A stretch of 64,000 nt of DNA from Callaeas wilsoni (Eukaryota > Chordata > Aves > Passeriformes > Callaeidae): contig VWPU01010164.1 in assembly GCA_013398955.1 (NCBI GenBank), positions 62,001-126,000 of the forward strand. Direction: 5' to 3'. Made by a program: the position numbers and the translations under genes. Under the pieces are notes generated by a model. That model did no database searches. It saw only the letters and a list, made by a program, of their open reading frames with translations, and was not told where the DNA came from. Below are positions 24,475-36,195 of this stretch, piece after piece. How positions within the stretch are numbered: position 1 is the first letter of the stretch; each line of letters opens with the position of its first letter.

Positions 24475-26929
24475 ATTTTTGTATTTAAAAATATATTATG
24501 AGAAAACACCAGAAAATCCTGTGAGAAAGATTGGTATTGTTGAGGTAAGGTGTAGGGTTAAGAAAATGTGGGTAAGATCTTGTTTCTTGGGCTTTTTCTG
24601 GTGATTTCTGAGAAGTTAGTTTAGCTTCATATCTATAAAACGGAGCAAGGAAGCTGGAGAGGTTTCTCTTAGTACTTGTGTTTCTATACTGTTCAGACTG
24701 TTCAGGGCAGAGATATAGTATTCCTCTAGTCTTCAAAATTATCTGCCCCTGAATATGTTGGATCTCTTGGCACAAAATTAACGGATGTGAAAGGTCTTTA
24801 CATGAATTTTCTTCTACCAAATATGATATTTTTCTTAAATTTCTGTGGCTTTGTTTTTATAAAGCATATTTATGTGTGCTGTCTTTATTGAACAGCATAG
24901 CAAGTCTAAAATGCAATTTTATTTTCAGCATGAATTTTTCAGAAACTCCAGTCTTCTCTGCCACACACAGTGTTCTTTTCTGCAAGCTCCTATTTATCTC
25001 ATGAGCCAACTCATTTTTGTGGTGGCAACAGGAGCAAGGGAGCATTCTAGGAGCTGCTTTTTAAGCAGCCCATTAAACTGGATGGAGGCTTGAACCTATT
25101 TCCCTGCTGAGCATGGAACTTGCTCTTTCTGGATATTACTAATCTCACAGGGCAAGAAGACTATCCTGAGGCTCATTAAGATATTTATGAGGAGCAGCAT
25201 TGTTAAACTGAATGTGACTGCAATCAGCAGCAACTTCTAAAAGTTTATCCCATCCATAACAGGGTCTCCTGACCTTGTCTTAATACGTGTGAAACGCACT
25301 ACAATGTAGCTAATCAGTGTTGGGGTTTTATTTTTATAGAAGGACATTAATCAACATTTGCAGACAGCCTGATTTGTATAAGTCTTCCAAATGCTGCTTC
25401 TGTAGCATTGCGTTTGTTAAAATAATAAAAGCAGGGAGAACAATTTCTGCATGATTGTCCCCTTGTTTCTGGAAGGCAGGCACATCTGAAATTTATTCGG
25501 GCTAGGAGAAACCTGTTGTCAGACATTCCTGTAAAATATTTGCAGTGTGCTATGGCTGCTCTGTCTATCTTTCTGGACACTAATGTTCACCAAGTATAAA
25601 AAAGGAAACCACACTGCAAGAAAAAATAGCTACTGTTTTGATCAGATGTGGCAAACCAAATCTAAAACTGCTGAAAAAATGCTTACTGGGAAGCTGTCAG
25701 TAGAAAAGGTAGGTTTTTAGTGTTTTGTGCTATTTCTTGGCTATTTCCCATTTCTTTTGCCCAGTTTTTCCTCTCTCCTAGTGAACCATCTCATCATTTT
25801 AATGAACTTGAGAGAGTGAGATCTACTCCCCATTACACATGAGTACAACTGTCAAGCAGTCAGAGACATTTTTTAGTTATCCTGGAGATGTAATGTGCAG
25901 TATATGTGAGCCCAGGTATGTGTGTGTATCTTGGTACAAAAGGCTGACAGAGGCACCCTTTGTTGTAGAGCAAACAAAGCTGAAATTCCCAGCTGCAGTC
26001 CAAAGGAAACAACATTGATTTGACAGTGCAGCAGTATTTATTTGAGACCTTTTACAGACATTCATTAAGCTTTATTTCCCTTCAGAATTCCACATCCTAA
26101 CAACACGGGAAGGTAGTCCCACATATCTGTGTCAGTACTAAAGTTTCACTAGGTTCAACACCCTACATGGCAAAAAACTTAAAATATAAATCTGTTTGAT
26201 AGCCTTGGGACAAAAAACTCAGATTTTGATCACCTCCAAGATGTGCTACTTTTGGCTTTGATTTCAATATTGGTCCCTGTTCAGCACAGCACATGAAGGA
26301 CATTCTTGCAGATTCATATACATTTGAATGTGGGTCGCAGCAGAATGAACTGGCAGCTGCAATTCAGAGAAGATGGGTTGAACCCAGGTCTAACTGAATG
26401 TGGGTGTAAATTAGTGTGATGAATAACCTAACAAGGTGGCTTTACCCCTTGCCTCACTTTAATCACATTTGGTTCTCCCCACCTCAGACTATGAATTTCA
26501 TGCATAGCTTTTGTGCTTTTATAAATAACTTAAAAGAAATTACTTGGATTTTTAGCTGGGCTGATGTTTCTAAAAAGGAACACTATTAAATACTTAATCT
26601 AACAGAACTATGAGATTGCCCATTTCAGGTTGTCAATTAACGGTATCCTTGAGGAAGTGTGATTGGCTCTGGACAATGTCTGTGGCCACCTGGATGTAAT
26701 GTGTGGAAGGAGACTTTAGTGGCAGTGAGGTTTTTCTTTGGGAGCCCAGCATATCTGTGTCCTGTCCTTCACTTTGCTAAAGACTTTCTCAGTGACTGGG
26801 CAAATTGCCTCCCTGTAGCTCAATTTATCTATGAAACCTCAGGCATGTGAAGATAATGAAGATGCAATGGCCATTGAGGGTTTCTTGTAATATGAAAATC
26901 ACAAATTCAAATAAAAGGCAGGAGATTTA
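24475..26929. other. Non-coding sequence
   Basis: No gene or transposon is recognised. The 111-codon minus-strand frame at 24,485-24,820 has no recognisable domain. The part from about 25,150 to 25,520 is complex, non-repetitive sequence and is listed as a candidate conserved element. Confidence 0.5.
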
Positions 26930-27062
26930 AAAATAAAGAAAAGGGATCATTTATTTAAGCCATAGAAACAATTGCCACAAAATATTATGAAGGCCAAACC
27001 TCACATGAGTTCCAGAAGCGACTGGACAAATTTATGGTTCAATAAAGTCTATTAGGCTCAGA
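26930..27062 (+). mobile_element. Ancient CR1-like LINE fragment
   Basis: The plus strand carries GAGTTCCAGAAGCGACTGGA followed by CAAATTTATGG, which encodes EFQKRLDKFM. This is the conserved end of ORF2 in old amniote CR1 copies (EFKKxLDKFI-like). TCTATTAGGCTCA follows, as in the usual downstream segment. The copy is very decayed, and the flanks on either side are uncertain by tens of bases. Confidence 0.6.
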
Positions 27063-27929
27063 TTTATTGGTTGTCTTAAGACTTAATATATTCTCTCACA
27101 ACAGATTAAGAGAACCTGGGTAACAAGAGCAGGAAAGCAACTCATGTTTCTTTCCTCCTGAATTTTTTTTGTTTCTTCTGACTGCTGTCAAATTCACTCT
27201 GGTCTGTTTTACTGTGCCTGTCCTTGTGTCTCTATATTATTTTTTGGGAATAAAATTTCAGAGACAAGGATCCCGAAACAATTTTCTCCCTCCCAGTTTT
27301 TTCTATCCCTTCTGACTGCTAGAACTAAGACCTCACCTGCCTTGGCATAATGGGAGCAACACTATCAAATTAATGTGCTTCTTACTGGGGGTGGGTATCA
27401 CACGTGTGCCATGGTCAGCCTGCAAAACTAGCTGGGAAGGCTAGGCTGCAGTTCTTCAAAAAAAACCCTTACAAACCCTGACTGTCTTCTGCTATTTTTA
27501 TTCTCAGAGGCTCTGAGAATAGTGGAGCCTTGATTTTGACTGGAATGTCTTGATGATACTCTGGTATCAATAATTAATGTTTATGATAACCAATGGTAAT
27601 GGAATAATTAACTCTATTGGATAAAATGTACTGTCACTGGCTAATAGCATCATTTTATCTCTCAGTTCTGAAAAGAAAGCTTGATCTCTGTATTAGTTTT
27701 TTTGATCCTTATTTATTAAGGAAAGATTTATTCTCTTTCACTACAAAAGTGGACTACATCAGAGCACAAAATGGAAAGGGACCGGCTAGGCACAGTCCTC
27801 TGCTGTTTCAAATAAACTTTCTATCAGTCTTTTATAAACTGATTGAAGTGGCTGCTGCCACCCACTATTCCTCCTTGAGGGATGTTCTAGACTCTCATTT
27901 TTCTTCCTGATTTGAGTCTTCCAAAGCCC
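27063..27929. other. Non-coding sequence
   Basis: No gene is visible. The 97-codon plus-strand frame at 27,617-27,910 shows no recognisable domain and lies just outside the ancient LINE that follows. Inverted repeats around TCAGAGGCTCTGAGA (about 27,506-27,521) are short and isolated. Confidence 0.5.
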
Positions 27930-28830
27930 ATTAATACCTTTTTGTTTGATGCTAACATTATGCCTTCATTTAAATAGTTCTTTTCTAGTATTTATGTCCC
28001 TGATATATTTATGAAGAGTTCTCATTTTCTTGTTCAGGTCTTGTTCCATTAGGCTAAACATGTCAAGCATGTCAAGTTTTCACTAAAGAGATGGTCTCTC
28101 TGCACACTGGTAAGTCCTGACTTAGCCTGGTCCTATATGAATTTATCTTTATTGAACATTTTGCATACTCTTCCAGATGAGACTTCCACATTAACTCATC
28201 ACTAACCTGCTCCTGGGGATATATCACTGCTATAGACAGGAAATTCTATCCTTATAGTACTATTAGAAGCTGCACAAGAGACTACTGCCTGTTAGAAATA
28301 CTTCACCTGACTTATGCAGCTAACACATTTGTATTTTCCAGGACCACCACATCCTTGGTATGTGGACATCTTGTGATGAAGAGATATACTAAAGTCTTGC
28401 TCTGCCATTTACAGCTGATGAGAACTCATTATAAAGCTAAAGTTCAAGATAATAGTCCATAAGGGAATGACCTTGCTATAGGTCTTATTAGATTTTTTAT
28501 TATTTCTATTATTCCAGTTTGCAAGGTCACAGAGTGCTACTTCATGAATAGCATAATTCTATATTGGCAGCCCCTCCCAACTTTTCTATCACCAAGTTTT
28601 GTGAGCACATCTGTATCAAATTCATTATTGAAAACTTTATTTAATACTTTATATAAGTGGATTTTTTGTGGCTGTTGTTATAAATAAGTAAAGTAATTCA
28701 ATAATAGTTTTCCAAGACTTATTCTCTAGGAACTGTACTAGTGACTCACTTCAACCCAACATGTGATTATTTCTTTTTCTATTTCTTCTCTAATGTTATT
28801 TGCAGTGTTTTGTACTAACTCCTAGTTCAA
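27930..28830 (-). mobile_element. Ancient CR1/L3-like LINE, end of reverse transcriptase to 3' part
   Basis: The plus strand matches the antisense of the old amniote L3/CR1 3' half over several blocks: TTATTTCTATTATTCCAGTT-TGCAAGGTCA, then TATTGGCAG-CCCCTCCCAAC, then AGGAACTGTACTAGTGACTC. On the minus strand one frame gives DTDVLTKLGDRKVG at about 28,575-28,615. Active relatives have DTDVLTKLADDTKVG there, so the catalytic ADDT box is reduced to GDR, with one codon missing. Downstream, at 27,970-28,120, the resemblance to the 3' part of the element continues. The copy is inactive, with many stops. Borders are approximate. Confidence 0.72.
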
Positions 28831-31800
28831 TTTTTGTGTATCATCATAGGAATCACTTTACTCAGCTTCAGTTAGATGGGATTTAGATAGCCTCTTTGTC
28901 TTGATAGTTATTTTATCAAATGTAAGAAAACAGTTTTGGATAGTGCAACTTTGATAAAACTGGTTTTTTGTGTCCTATTCTCCTACTACTACTGTGATCT
29001 CAGTTATTTTGTCTTAGAAAACTATCTGAAAGCCTTGCTTTTAACTGATCCTTACTAACAGACTTCTGAGTATCTCTTCCACTCGTTCCCCTCCTCCACT
29101 GCTACCTCAGACGTGGTCACAGCATTTATGAGGTTGATGTGAGCTACTTGAGAGAACAGTTCTTAAACATAACTCTGGATGACCAACGACTAGTCTATAA
29201 CACGGGAACAAAAAAAAGAGAAAGAAATTTCTGATGAGTGTGCTAAATGTCTGATCTTCATATTACACTGCATGATAAAACAGCTGAACAAACACACACA
29301 CTGGGAAGTCGTATCGATATATCCTTACACATATTATCAGGGTAGGGCATCAGTGCTTAAGCTTTGATAGAATCGTAGTGAGCAGAGTGTGATACTTACA
29401 AAAACATCACAAAATTTCTTAGAATCAGATTAACTGAAGTGGGCTTTTTAAGGTTTTGAAGACATCAGCAGAAACTTAAAATTCCTAGAGCTTTAAAAGA
29501 ATATTTTAAAAAAGTATGGGACTACCTCCTTGGTAATCAAAACTGAAGCATTCTAAAGACACTGGAATGTAGGTAGAACCAGTGCAAGAAATCTTATTCC
29601 TAAAATCTGCAAGCATGGCCAGGATAAAACAGTAAGACATCATGGAAAATGTTAACTTTAAAAAATCAAGCTTCTGTTGCTTGTTTGCTTGGGGGTGCTG
29701 TGAACCAAGATGCCAGCAGTGTGGTGCAAGTAGATGAAAATGTGATAGCCATACAGCCTGCCAAGAACACAAACATGCCGGTAAATAGATCCTGTTGAAG
29801 AAGAGTCTACAAATTGCTCATCAAAACAAGCCAAGCTGTCAGATGCCTTCCTTATTTTCAGGACGCTTCTAGTATAAAAGATGAGCAAAGAACTGAATCA
29901 GTGAAAGGCTGCTGTACTTGAAGACATTTTTTCAGAGCTTCTAAAGAATTCAGTATTAAAAGTAAAGCTATAAATGACAGTTTTGTAACTATTTGCCCCA
30001 CAGGTAAAAAAAAAGTCTTGAGAAGACCATGAATGTTAAGATTTTCTTTATTTTGGAAGAAAACAAATCAAACTATTCAGCTTTTATTCAACCTCTAAGC
30101 AGCATATCCCCACTTGGTGCCCAGCAGAAATCCTTGGGATGGCTCTTCCTTTCAGTCGCTTATTCCAGATTTAGGTGATCTATTTGTAAAGAGCAGAATT
30201 CAGCTTCAGTTAATGCCATCAAAGCCTTGCACTGACCACACCTACAAAAGCTGGCTACATAAAGAAATTAGAGACAGAAGTTCTTTAACTTCTCTCCACA
30301 TATTTCTGCCTGTCAGAAAGCTGTCAGACATCATAAACTGTAACTCTATCCATTGCAATTACTGACCAGTATGTCCAGCTCTATGTCTATACTGACTACC
30401 AGTTCAGCCTTACAGAAATATTCAAGGATGGAATTCCTCTTATGAATACATTTTAGTCCTTTTTCCTTGGTATATTCTATGTTCTACCACTCGTAATTTC
30501 GTTTAGGTCAAAGACCTTAAACTTGCAGTTCAGACTCATCCTCTGAAAAATCCAGGCAGAAGACAGGGGACTGAAACATGTAGATTAAAACTGTGGTAGA
30601 TGCACTTCACTTTTGTAGTCAAGAATTGATGTTACAGTAAAACTGTACACAGTGAGTGTCTTTCTGATTAGATTAGCGAGTAACAATTACCTCATGTGCC
30701 GCATGAAGTACCGTTAGCTATAAATGGCATCTGGAAAACACCAAGTAAATGATAGAAGTCTATATAAATATAATTTGGGAATGAGCCAGCATTACCAAGG
30801 AGAGTGGTGAGTATACCCTCAGGCTGTCAACACAAGCATTGATTCCCTGACAGAAGAGTGTTGCTTGTCTGGTGTAACAGCCCTAATACAAAGCTAATGG
30901 TGCTTTGAAGGAGAAAAATAGGGCACTAAATTCTTCTTTAGTTCCTGACTTAAAGTACTGTTGCATACTCTACAAGCAACTACAAGATATGAAGTAGTTG
31001 TAGTACAGAAATACTTGAAAATCACTGACAATAAGCCTTTGCCAAAGACATAAAGTTGCATCACTTCCTGACCTAATAGCTAAAAAATCCTACTAGTACA
31101 TGTCCAAATCTTTTAGCAGAACACAAAAATGACATTAAATGAAGCAACCTGTCATATTACTGTCAAAAAACTTGCTGTTGGCTTCACAGAAGAAGATTTG
31201 GATTCCCCTTAGCTGCAAGCTGGTCACCCTGCCTCAGCATCTGAGCAGCTCACAGCATATGCAGAATTCTTTAATATAAAAGAAGAATGTAGTTATTATT
31301 TTTCTGTAAATCACAGATATTTCCTGACTATGTTAAACTTCAGATTATCAATCATCCTTTTAAAGACTGCACAGTATGCTCTTACACTGGAGATATGAAA
31401 GGGACTCTTCAGTCTCCCCTAGGCTCTGCTAAATGGTTAGAACATTTTAAAAAAAACCTATATATATATTTTTTAAATTTCAAATGCTGTACAGGAGAAA
31501 GGCATAGAGCTAGAGCAAGAAGGAGAACAAGATTGAGAGCAAGAGTGAAAGAGAAAGATTCTGTTTATTAGTCTCTGGTACTACTCTAATTTACATCATG
31601 GAAGTTGTACAGGTGTAGGAGGAGATCTCAAGAGTTCTCCTGATTCATCCCTGCTCAGACAGAACTCAGTACCCCTTACCCAAGCCTGATAAGTGACTCT
31701 GAAGTATGCTCTTTAAAGCTTTGGTCAATGAGGAGTGAACAGAAAGCTTTTTCTGTTATCTAACCTGAAACACCATGTGGAAATTCAGAGGTTTATTTCT

Positions 31801-33539
31801 TGTCAAATCTACAACAGACATAGAGAAAAATTTCACCGCCTTCCTAATCACAGCTTTTTACACAGCAAAAAGTCTGTTACTGTGTTTCTGCTACACTTTT
31901 GGTTTGCTGGCAAAACTAAGGCTGATTTCTTCAGCTTTTCCTTATAAGTCACATTTCCTAAATTTTTGACATTATTTCTCTCTCAGTAGATATGTTTACC
32001 AAATCTCCTGAATGTTGAATTAGTCAAGACATAAAGATGTATTTCTTTGATGAGAAGACTCTGTATAATTAATGTCTGCGCAATAAGAGGATAGGCCTGA
32101 AGATCATGATCAAATATAGTTGTGCCAGAAATCAGATCTAAGTCATTAACAAATACAGTGAAAGAATGGGGCCTTTTTCCCTACCAAGCCCTTATGGGGA
32201 TCCTGGTACAACACTCATGTCATGAGGTCTGGGCTGAAGGAAGCAATATTTACCTTTGTGACTGTTAAACTACTTGTCTTCAGAGACATCAGGCCACAGT
32301 GCTCGTACCAAGTGTTCACCATCCTGATCACAGTGAAGGAGGGGAAGGGCACCCGTCACAATCTCCCTCATCACACTGGAGTTGAGAGCACGGTTTCCTT
32401 CCTATTCTCAAAATAGCTTTTCTCTGTCTTACTCACTCTTTCTCTCTTTATACATTTTTAAACAGGTTTTGGCCCAGCCATGAATATGGCAGATTCTGTA
32501 ACACTGCTATAAACCGAAAAGGAGCTGCAAGTAATGTCCGAAATGACCAAAGCTCACAGAGTTTGCTGGTTTTCACTAGGGCTGACAAAAATTTTGCTGT
32601 AGCTGTTTTTTCTCTAGCAGTTATAGGTAAGGATCATTAGTAAGAGCAGAAAGTTTGGCTTTTTCATTATCCATTTGTCATTAGAGTTTTTTTCTTGTTT
32701 TGTCTACAGGAAAAAAGGCCTGGGTTCTACTAATAAAAATTTCAGCATCTCAGGTGGCACTTTCTGCTTACAATAAGCAATTTCTCTTTTTCTATAATCT
32801 ACAATCTTGGACAAAGGATGCTGAGACAGGCTTACATGCACAAAACTTTACTAGGGTGTCCACGGCTGATGGCAGACATCAATTGCAACAGTGAAAGTTA
32901 CAGTGCAGCAGTTGATGGCAATAAAGATGACGTGGTGAATTTTCTCTGTACTTTTTCCCTAGGACTTTGACTCACACTTCCATTTGGAGTAATCCTCTAA
33001 TGTAAACTAAAACCTACAAAGGCAGGGAGGAAAGAAAGCGAGAGAAAGAAGAGGTGAGTTTCATGCATTGCCTCGCCTGGGAAATCTGATACAACACAAA
33101 TATCGAGTTTTGCAGATGCAGGACTGTGGAAACAGCAACCTGATAGCAACTCCATAAGAGCAAGGCAAAACCTGTGCCCTGGGAAAATCCTTGCCACAGC
33201 AGCTTGGGTGAAAGGCTCAGAGCTGTGAGGGAAAGGCAGGAGGCAGAATTGCAGGTGCTACCCTTTGCTTTGTGGCACGTAAAGCACTCTGCAGCAAAGC
33301 ATTTTCCAGGTGTGCTCTCTGTACAGCCCAGTGGAAGGGGAAGAAGAGTGCTGAGGATGAGTGCCTTACCTGCTACTTCAGTATTTAAATAGTAGGCTTG
33401 TGAAAGTAGAGAAAATGTTTGTAAACCTTGTTCAACAAGGTTTAAAGTGGTTTATGTGAATTTCCCCTCTTCACAATGGAGCCAGAAAAAGCGTCTGCTT
33501 TAGGACACTATCTAACTTGCTTGTTTTTCCAAGTCTTTC
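28831..33539. other. Non-coding sequence
   Basis: No gene or clear transposon. The first 100-150 bases may still belong to the ancient LINE on their left. A short TATATATATA stretch lies at about 31,460-31,470, followed by a purine-rich run with repeated AGAGCAAG-like units (about 31,495-31,556). Open frames are 60-88 codons, in both directions, with no recognisable product. Confidence 0.5.
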
Positions 33540-35195
33540 TAATGTCTTAATTCTGTTTATTTCCCTACATATCTAGTTAGACGTCTCCTCAAATCTAACC
33601 TCAATCTGCTGCCTAGAAACTAATCTGATTATGCCTAGTCATACAGTAGTTTAAATTATTGACTGTGATCCTCCTTGTAATGGGCTCTTATATCTTTGAA
33701 AGCTGCTGTCGGTTTCCTTATTTACATATTGCAACTCAGGTCCTTCAACCTTTCATCACTGGTTTTTAGCTCATATCATTCTTACTGATCTCTTTTCATT
33801 CTTTTCATTTTTTTTCCTTTCATTTCTTTGAGAGTACGTCCCCAGCTGAATAGAGCAGTTTTATCTTGTGCTTCACTCAGAACCAGTAATTGTCTCCTGT
33901 CTTTTTACTTTGGAAATTCCTGCTAGTAATGCTGAGAATTAAGTTTATCCTCTTTTTCAGAAGCATTGTATTGTCTCATTTGATTTGAGTCCAGTATGAT
34001 GATACTTTCCTGCAGTTTTTCCTGCATAGACAGATATTTTCTATTATTAATTTTTGCATTTACATATTTCTCTTTAATAATTTTGCATTTATGTTCATGT
34101 ATTTCAGTCCTGATGTTTTCTGTGCAGCTTTTATTTGACAAGACACTTTTCAAGACTATGCTATCCAACAGCTCACAGCTCTCTATAGCTCTATAGGACT
34201 AGCAAACACATTCATCCAGGTTTCCAGTGAAAATACCAAAAGTACCAATACTAATATATCCGGACCCATTTGCCCGAGGACTCACCAAGAGTCCTCACTC
34301 TCCAGCTGAGTTCTGAACTAGTGTGTCAACGAGTATTCTTCCGTTACATGTGTACCTGTCTTATTCAGAGCTTGTTTCATTAATTTGCTCTTAAGATTAT
34401 TTTACTGTACAATGTTCAAAGTTTACTGAATTCCAGATTTTTCACAGGTCCCATTCCTCCTCCTTCCACTGGGCCACAAAATGAAGTTAGCTTGGTTGTT
34501 CCAGATTTTTTCTTCACAGCACGTTATCTACTTTGTATGTCTTAAGTGTTTATAAATTGATGATTAATCTTAATAATGTTAACACAATATTTTTCTGAGA
34601 ATCTGTGTTAGGTTAACTGGTTCATAATTCCCTAGATCTTTTCCCTTCTTTCTTGTTTATACTGATAGCTAATTTACAGTCCCCTGGGACCACCTTCACA
34701 TTTCTTTCATTTTCAGACATAATTATTAATAGCAAAGAGAATACCCTGGCTATGTTCTTAAGTAGTCTGTTGTGAATTTCATAAATTCCTGATGACTCAG
34801 ATACACCTAATTTATCTTAGTTTTCATTAACCTGTTCTTGCACTGGCTTGTACTACTGTCACCTTATTTAAACCAGTTTAGCTAAATGTCTGCTCAATGC
34901 TTAATCATTTTTGGTGTAGACTGAAGACAAGAGGTTGTATACTGCTCCTCGTGATGTCCTTGTTTCTATTAGTGTTGTGATTCCTGTTAGACTTCCAAGT
35001 CATTAGGAATCCCCTGATAAGCCTTATGCAGCTGTAACACTTTTTAACTGTATTTCTCTCATCCTTCTAGTATAATGATTCTGCCTTTCCACTGTTCTTT
35101 CCAGAGATAAATGAAAATGATTCTACTTTAAAACTTATCCAAGTTTTAGAACCATTTCCTGGCTAAGAAGCAGTACTTCAGCTACAGTTTTGATT
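33540..35195 (-). mobile_element. Ancient CR1/L3-like LINE body, reverse transcriptase to 3' end
   Basis: Read on the minus strand, the motifs lie in the order of a CR1 ORF2. At 34,913-34,936 there is NLLSSVYT, equivalent to EFFASVFT. At about 34,745-34,801 there is ESSGIYEIHNRLLK, equivalent to the reverse transcriptase start ESSGPDGIHPRVLK. At about 34,630-34,700 there is a VPGDCKLAI-INKKEGK stretch, equivalent to VPEDWKxAN-IFKKGKK. The left part (33,700-33,870), with TCCTTCAACCTTTCATCACT, fits the 3' region of old CR1. The span is close to the distance expected in an intact element, so the copy looks colinear but full of stops and frameshifts. A younger CR1 in the same direction abuts its 5' side. 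Confidence 0.7.
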
Positions 35196-35207
35196 CTTAA
35201 ATGGATC

Positions 35208-36195
35208 ATAGAGTCATAGAATCATAGAATGGTTTGATTTGGAAGGGACCTTAAAGATGATCCAGTTCCAGCACCCTGCCATGGGTAGGGACACCTTGCA
35301 CTAGACCAGGTTGCTCAGAACCTCATCCAGCCTGGCCTTGAACACTTCCACGGATGGGACACCCACAACTTCTCTGGGCAACTTGTTCCTGTGCCTCAGC
35401 ATCCTCACCGTAAAGAATTTCATTCTAAAATCTCATCTAAATCTCTCCTCTTTTTGTTTAAAACCATTCCTGCTTGTCCTGTCACTATCTGTCCATGTAA
35501 AAAGTTGATCTCCTTCATTTTTCTAAGCCTCCTTTAAATACTGGAAGGATGGCCACAATGAGGTTTCCTTGGCACCACCTCTTCTTCAAGCTGAGCAGTC
35601 CCATCTCTCTTGGACTATCTGAGAAAGCCTCCAGCCCTCTGATTGTCTTTGTTGCTCTCCTGTGGATTCACTCCAACAGGTCCACATCTTTCCTGTGCCA
35701 AGGACCCCAGAGCTGGGTGCAGCACTCAAGGTGGAGTCTCACAAAATCAGAGGAGAGGGGCAGAATCACTTCCCTTGACCTGCTGGCCACTCCTATCTTC
35801 ATGCAGTTCAGGATGAATTCTCTATGCACTTTGGGAGTCTCCTGATTTGCTTACAGCCAGTTCTGCTACTTTCCCAACAGATGTCCATGGGTGGTTGAAG
35901 TCTCCTAACAGGATGAGAGCTTGTGTGTGTGATGCTGCCTGGAGCTGAAGCAAGAAAGTCCCATCAGCAGACTCCCCCTGGTCAGTCAGACTGTAGTAGA
36001 TCCACACTACAGTTGTCCTTTGTTGGTTCTGTCCTTTTTAACCCACAGGCTTTCACCTTGTGTCTGTTTTCCAGAAGCAGCATTTCACAATCTCCATTCC
36101 TTAACATGGAGCACAACATCCCACCCCTCCTTTCCAGCCTAAGCCTTCTGAAAAGCTTGCAGTCCTCAATGGTGGGATTCAGTGATTGCAGTGTT
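35208..36195 (-). mobile_element. CR1 LINE with internal deletion (endonuclease joined to reverse transcriptase end)
   Basis: This is the best-preserved transposon in the window. On the plus strand it starts with the CR1 terminal repeat (TCATAGAGTCATAGAATCAT) and GGAAGGGACCTTAAAGATGA. The minus strand, from 36,195 downwards, encodes an endonuclease part: KLFRRLRLERRGG, then TDQGESAD and ALILLGDFNHP, then DICWESSRTGCKQIRRL. At about 35,800-35,830 it jumps to the end of the reverse transcriptase: VASRSREVILPLSSDFVRLH, LECCTQLWGP and MGLLSLKKRW. The core of the reverse transcriptase, including its catalytic site, is missing, roughly 390 codons by comparison with the family. The 3' untranslated region follows. 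Stops and frameshifts are present. The 5' end is truncated within the endonuclease. It is a dead element. Confidence 0.93.

Noticed and set aside
35822..36007. Minus-strand open frame with LILLGDFNHP as a host gene
   Set aside because: This is the CR1 endonuclease, not a host gene.
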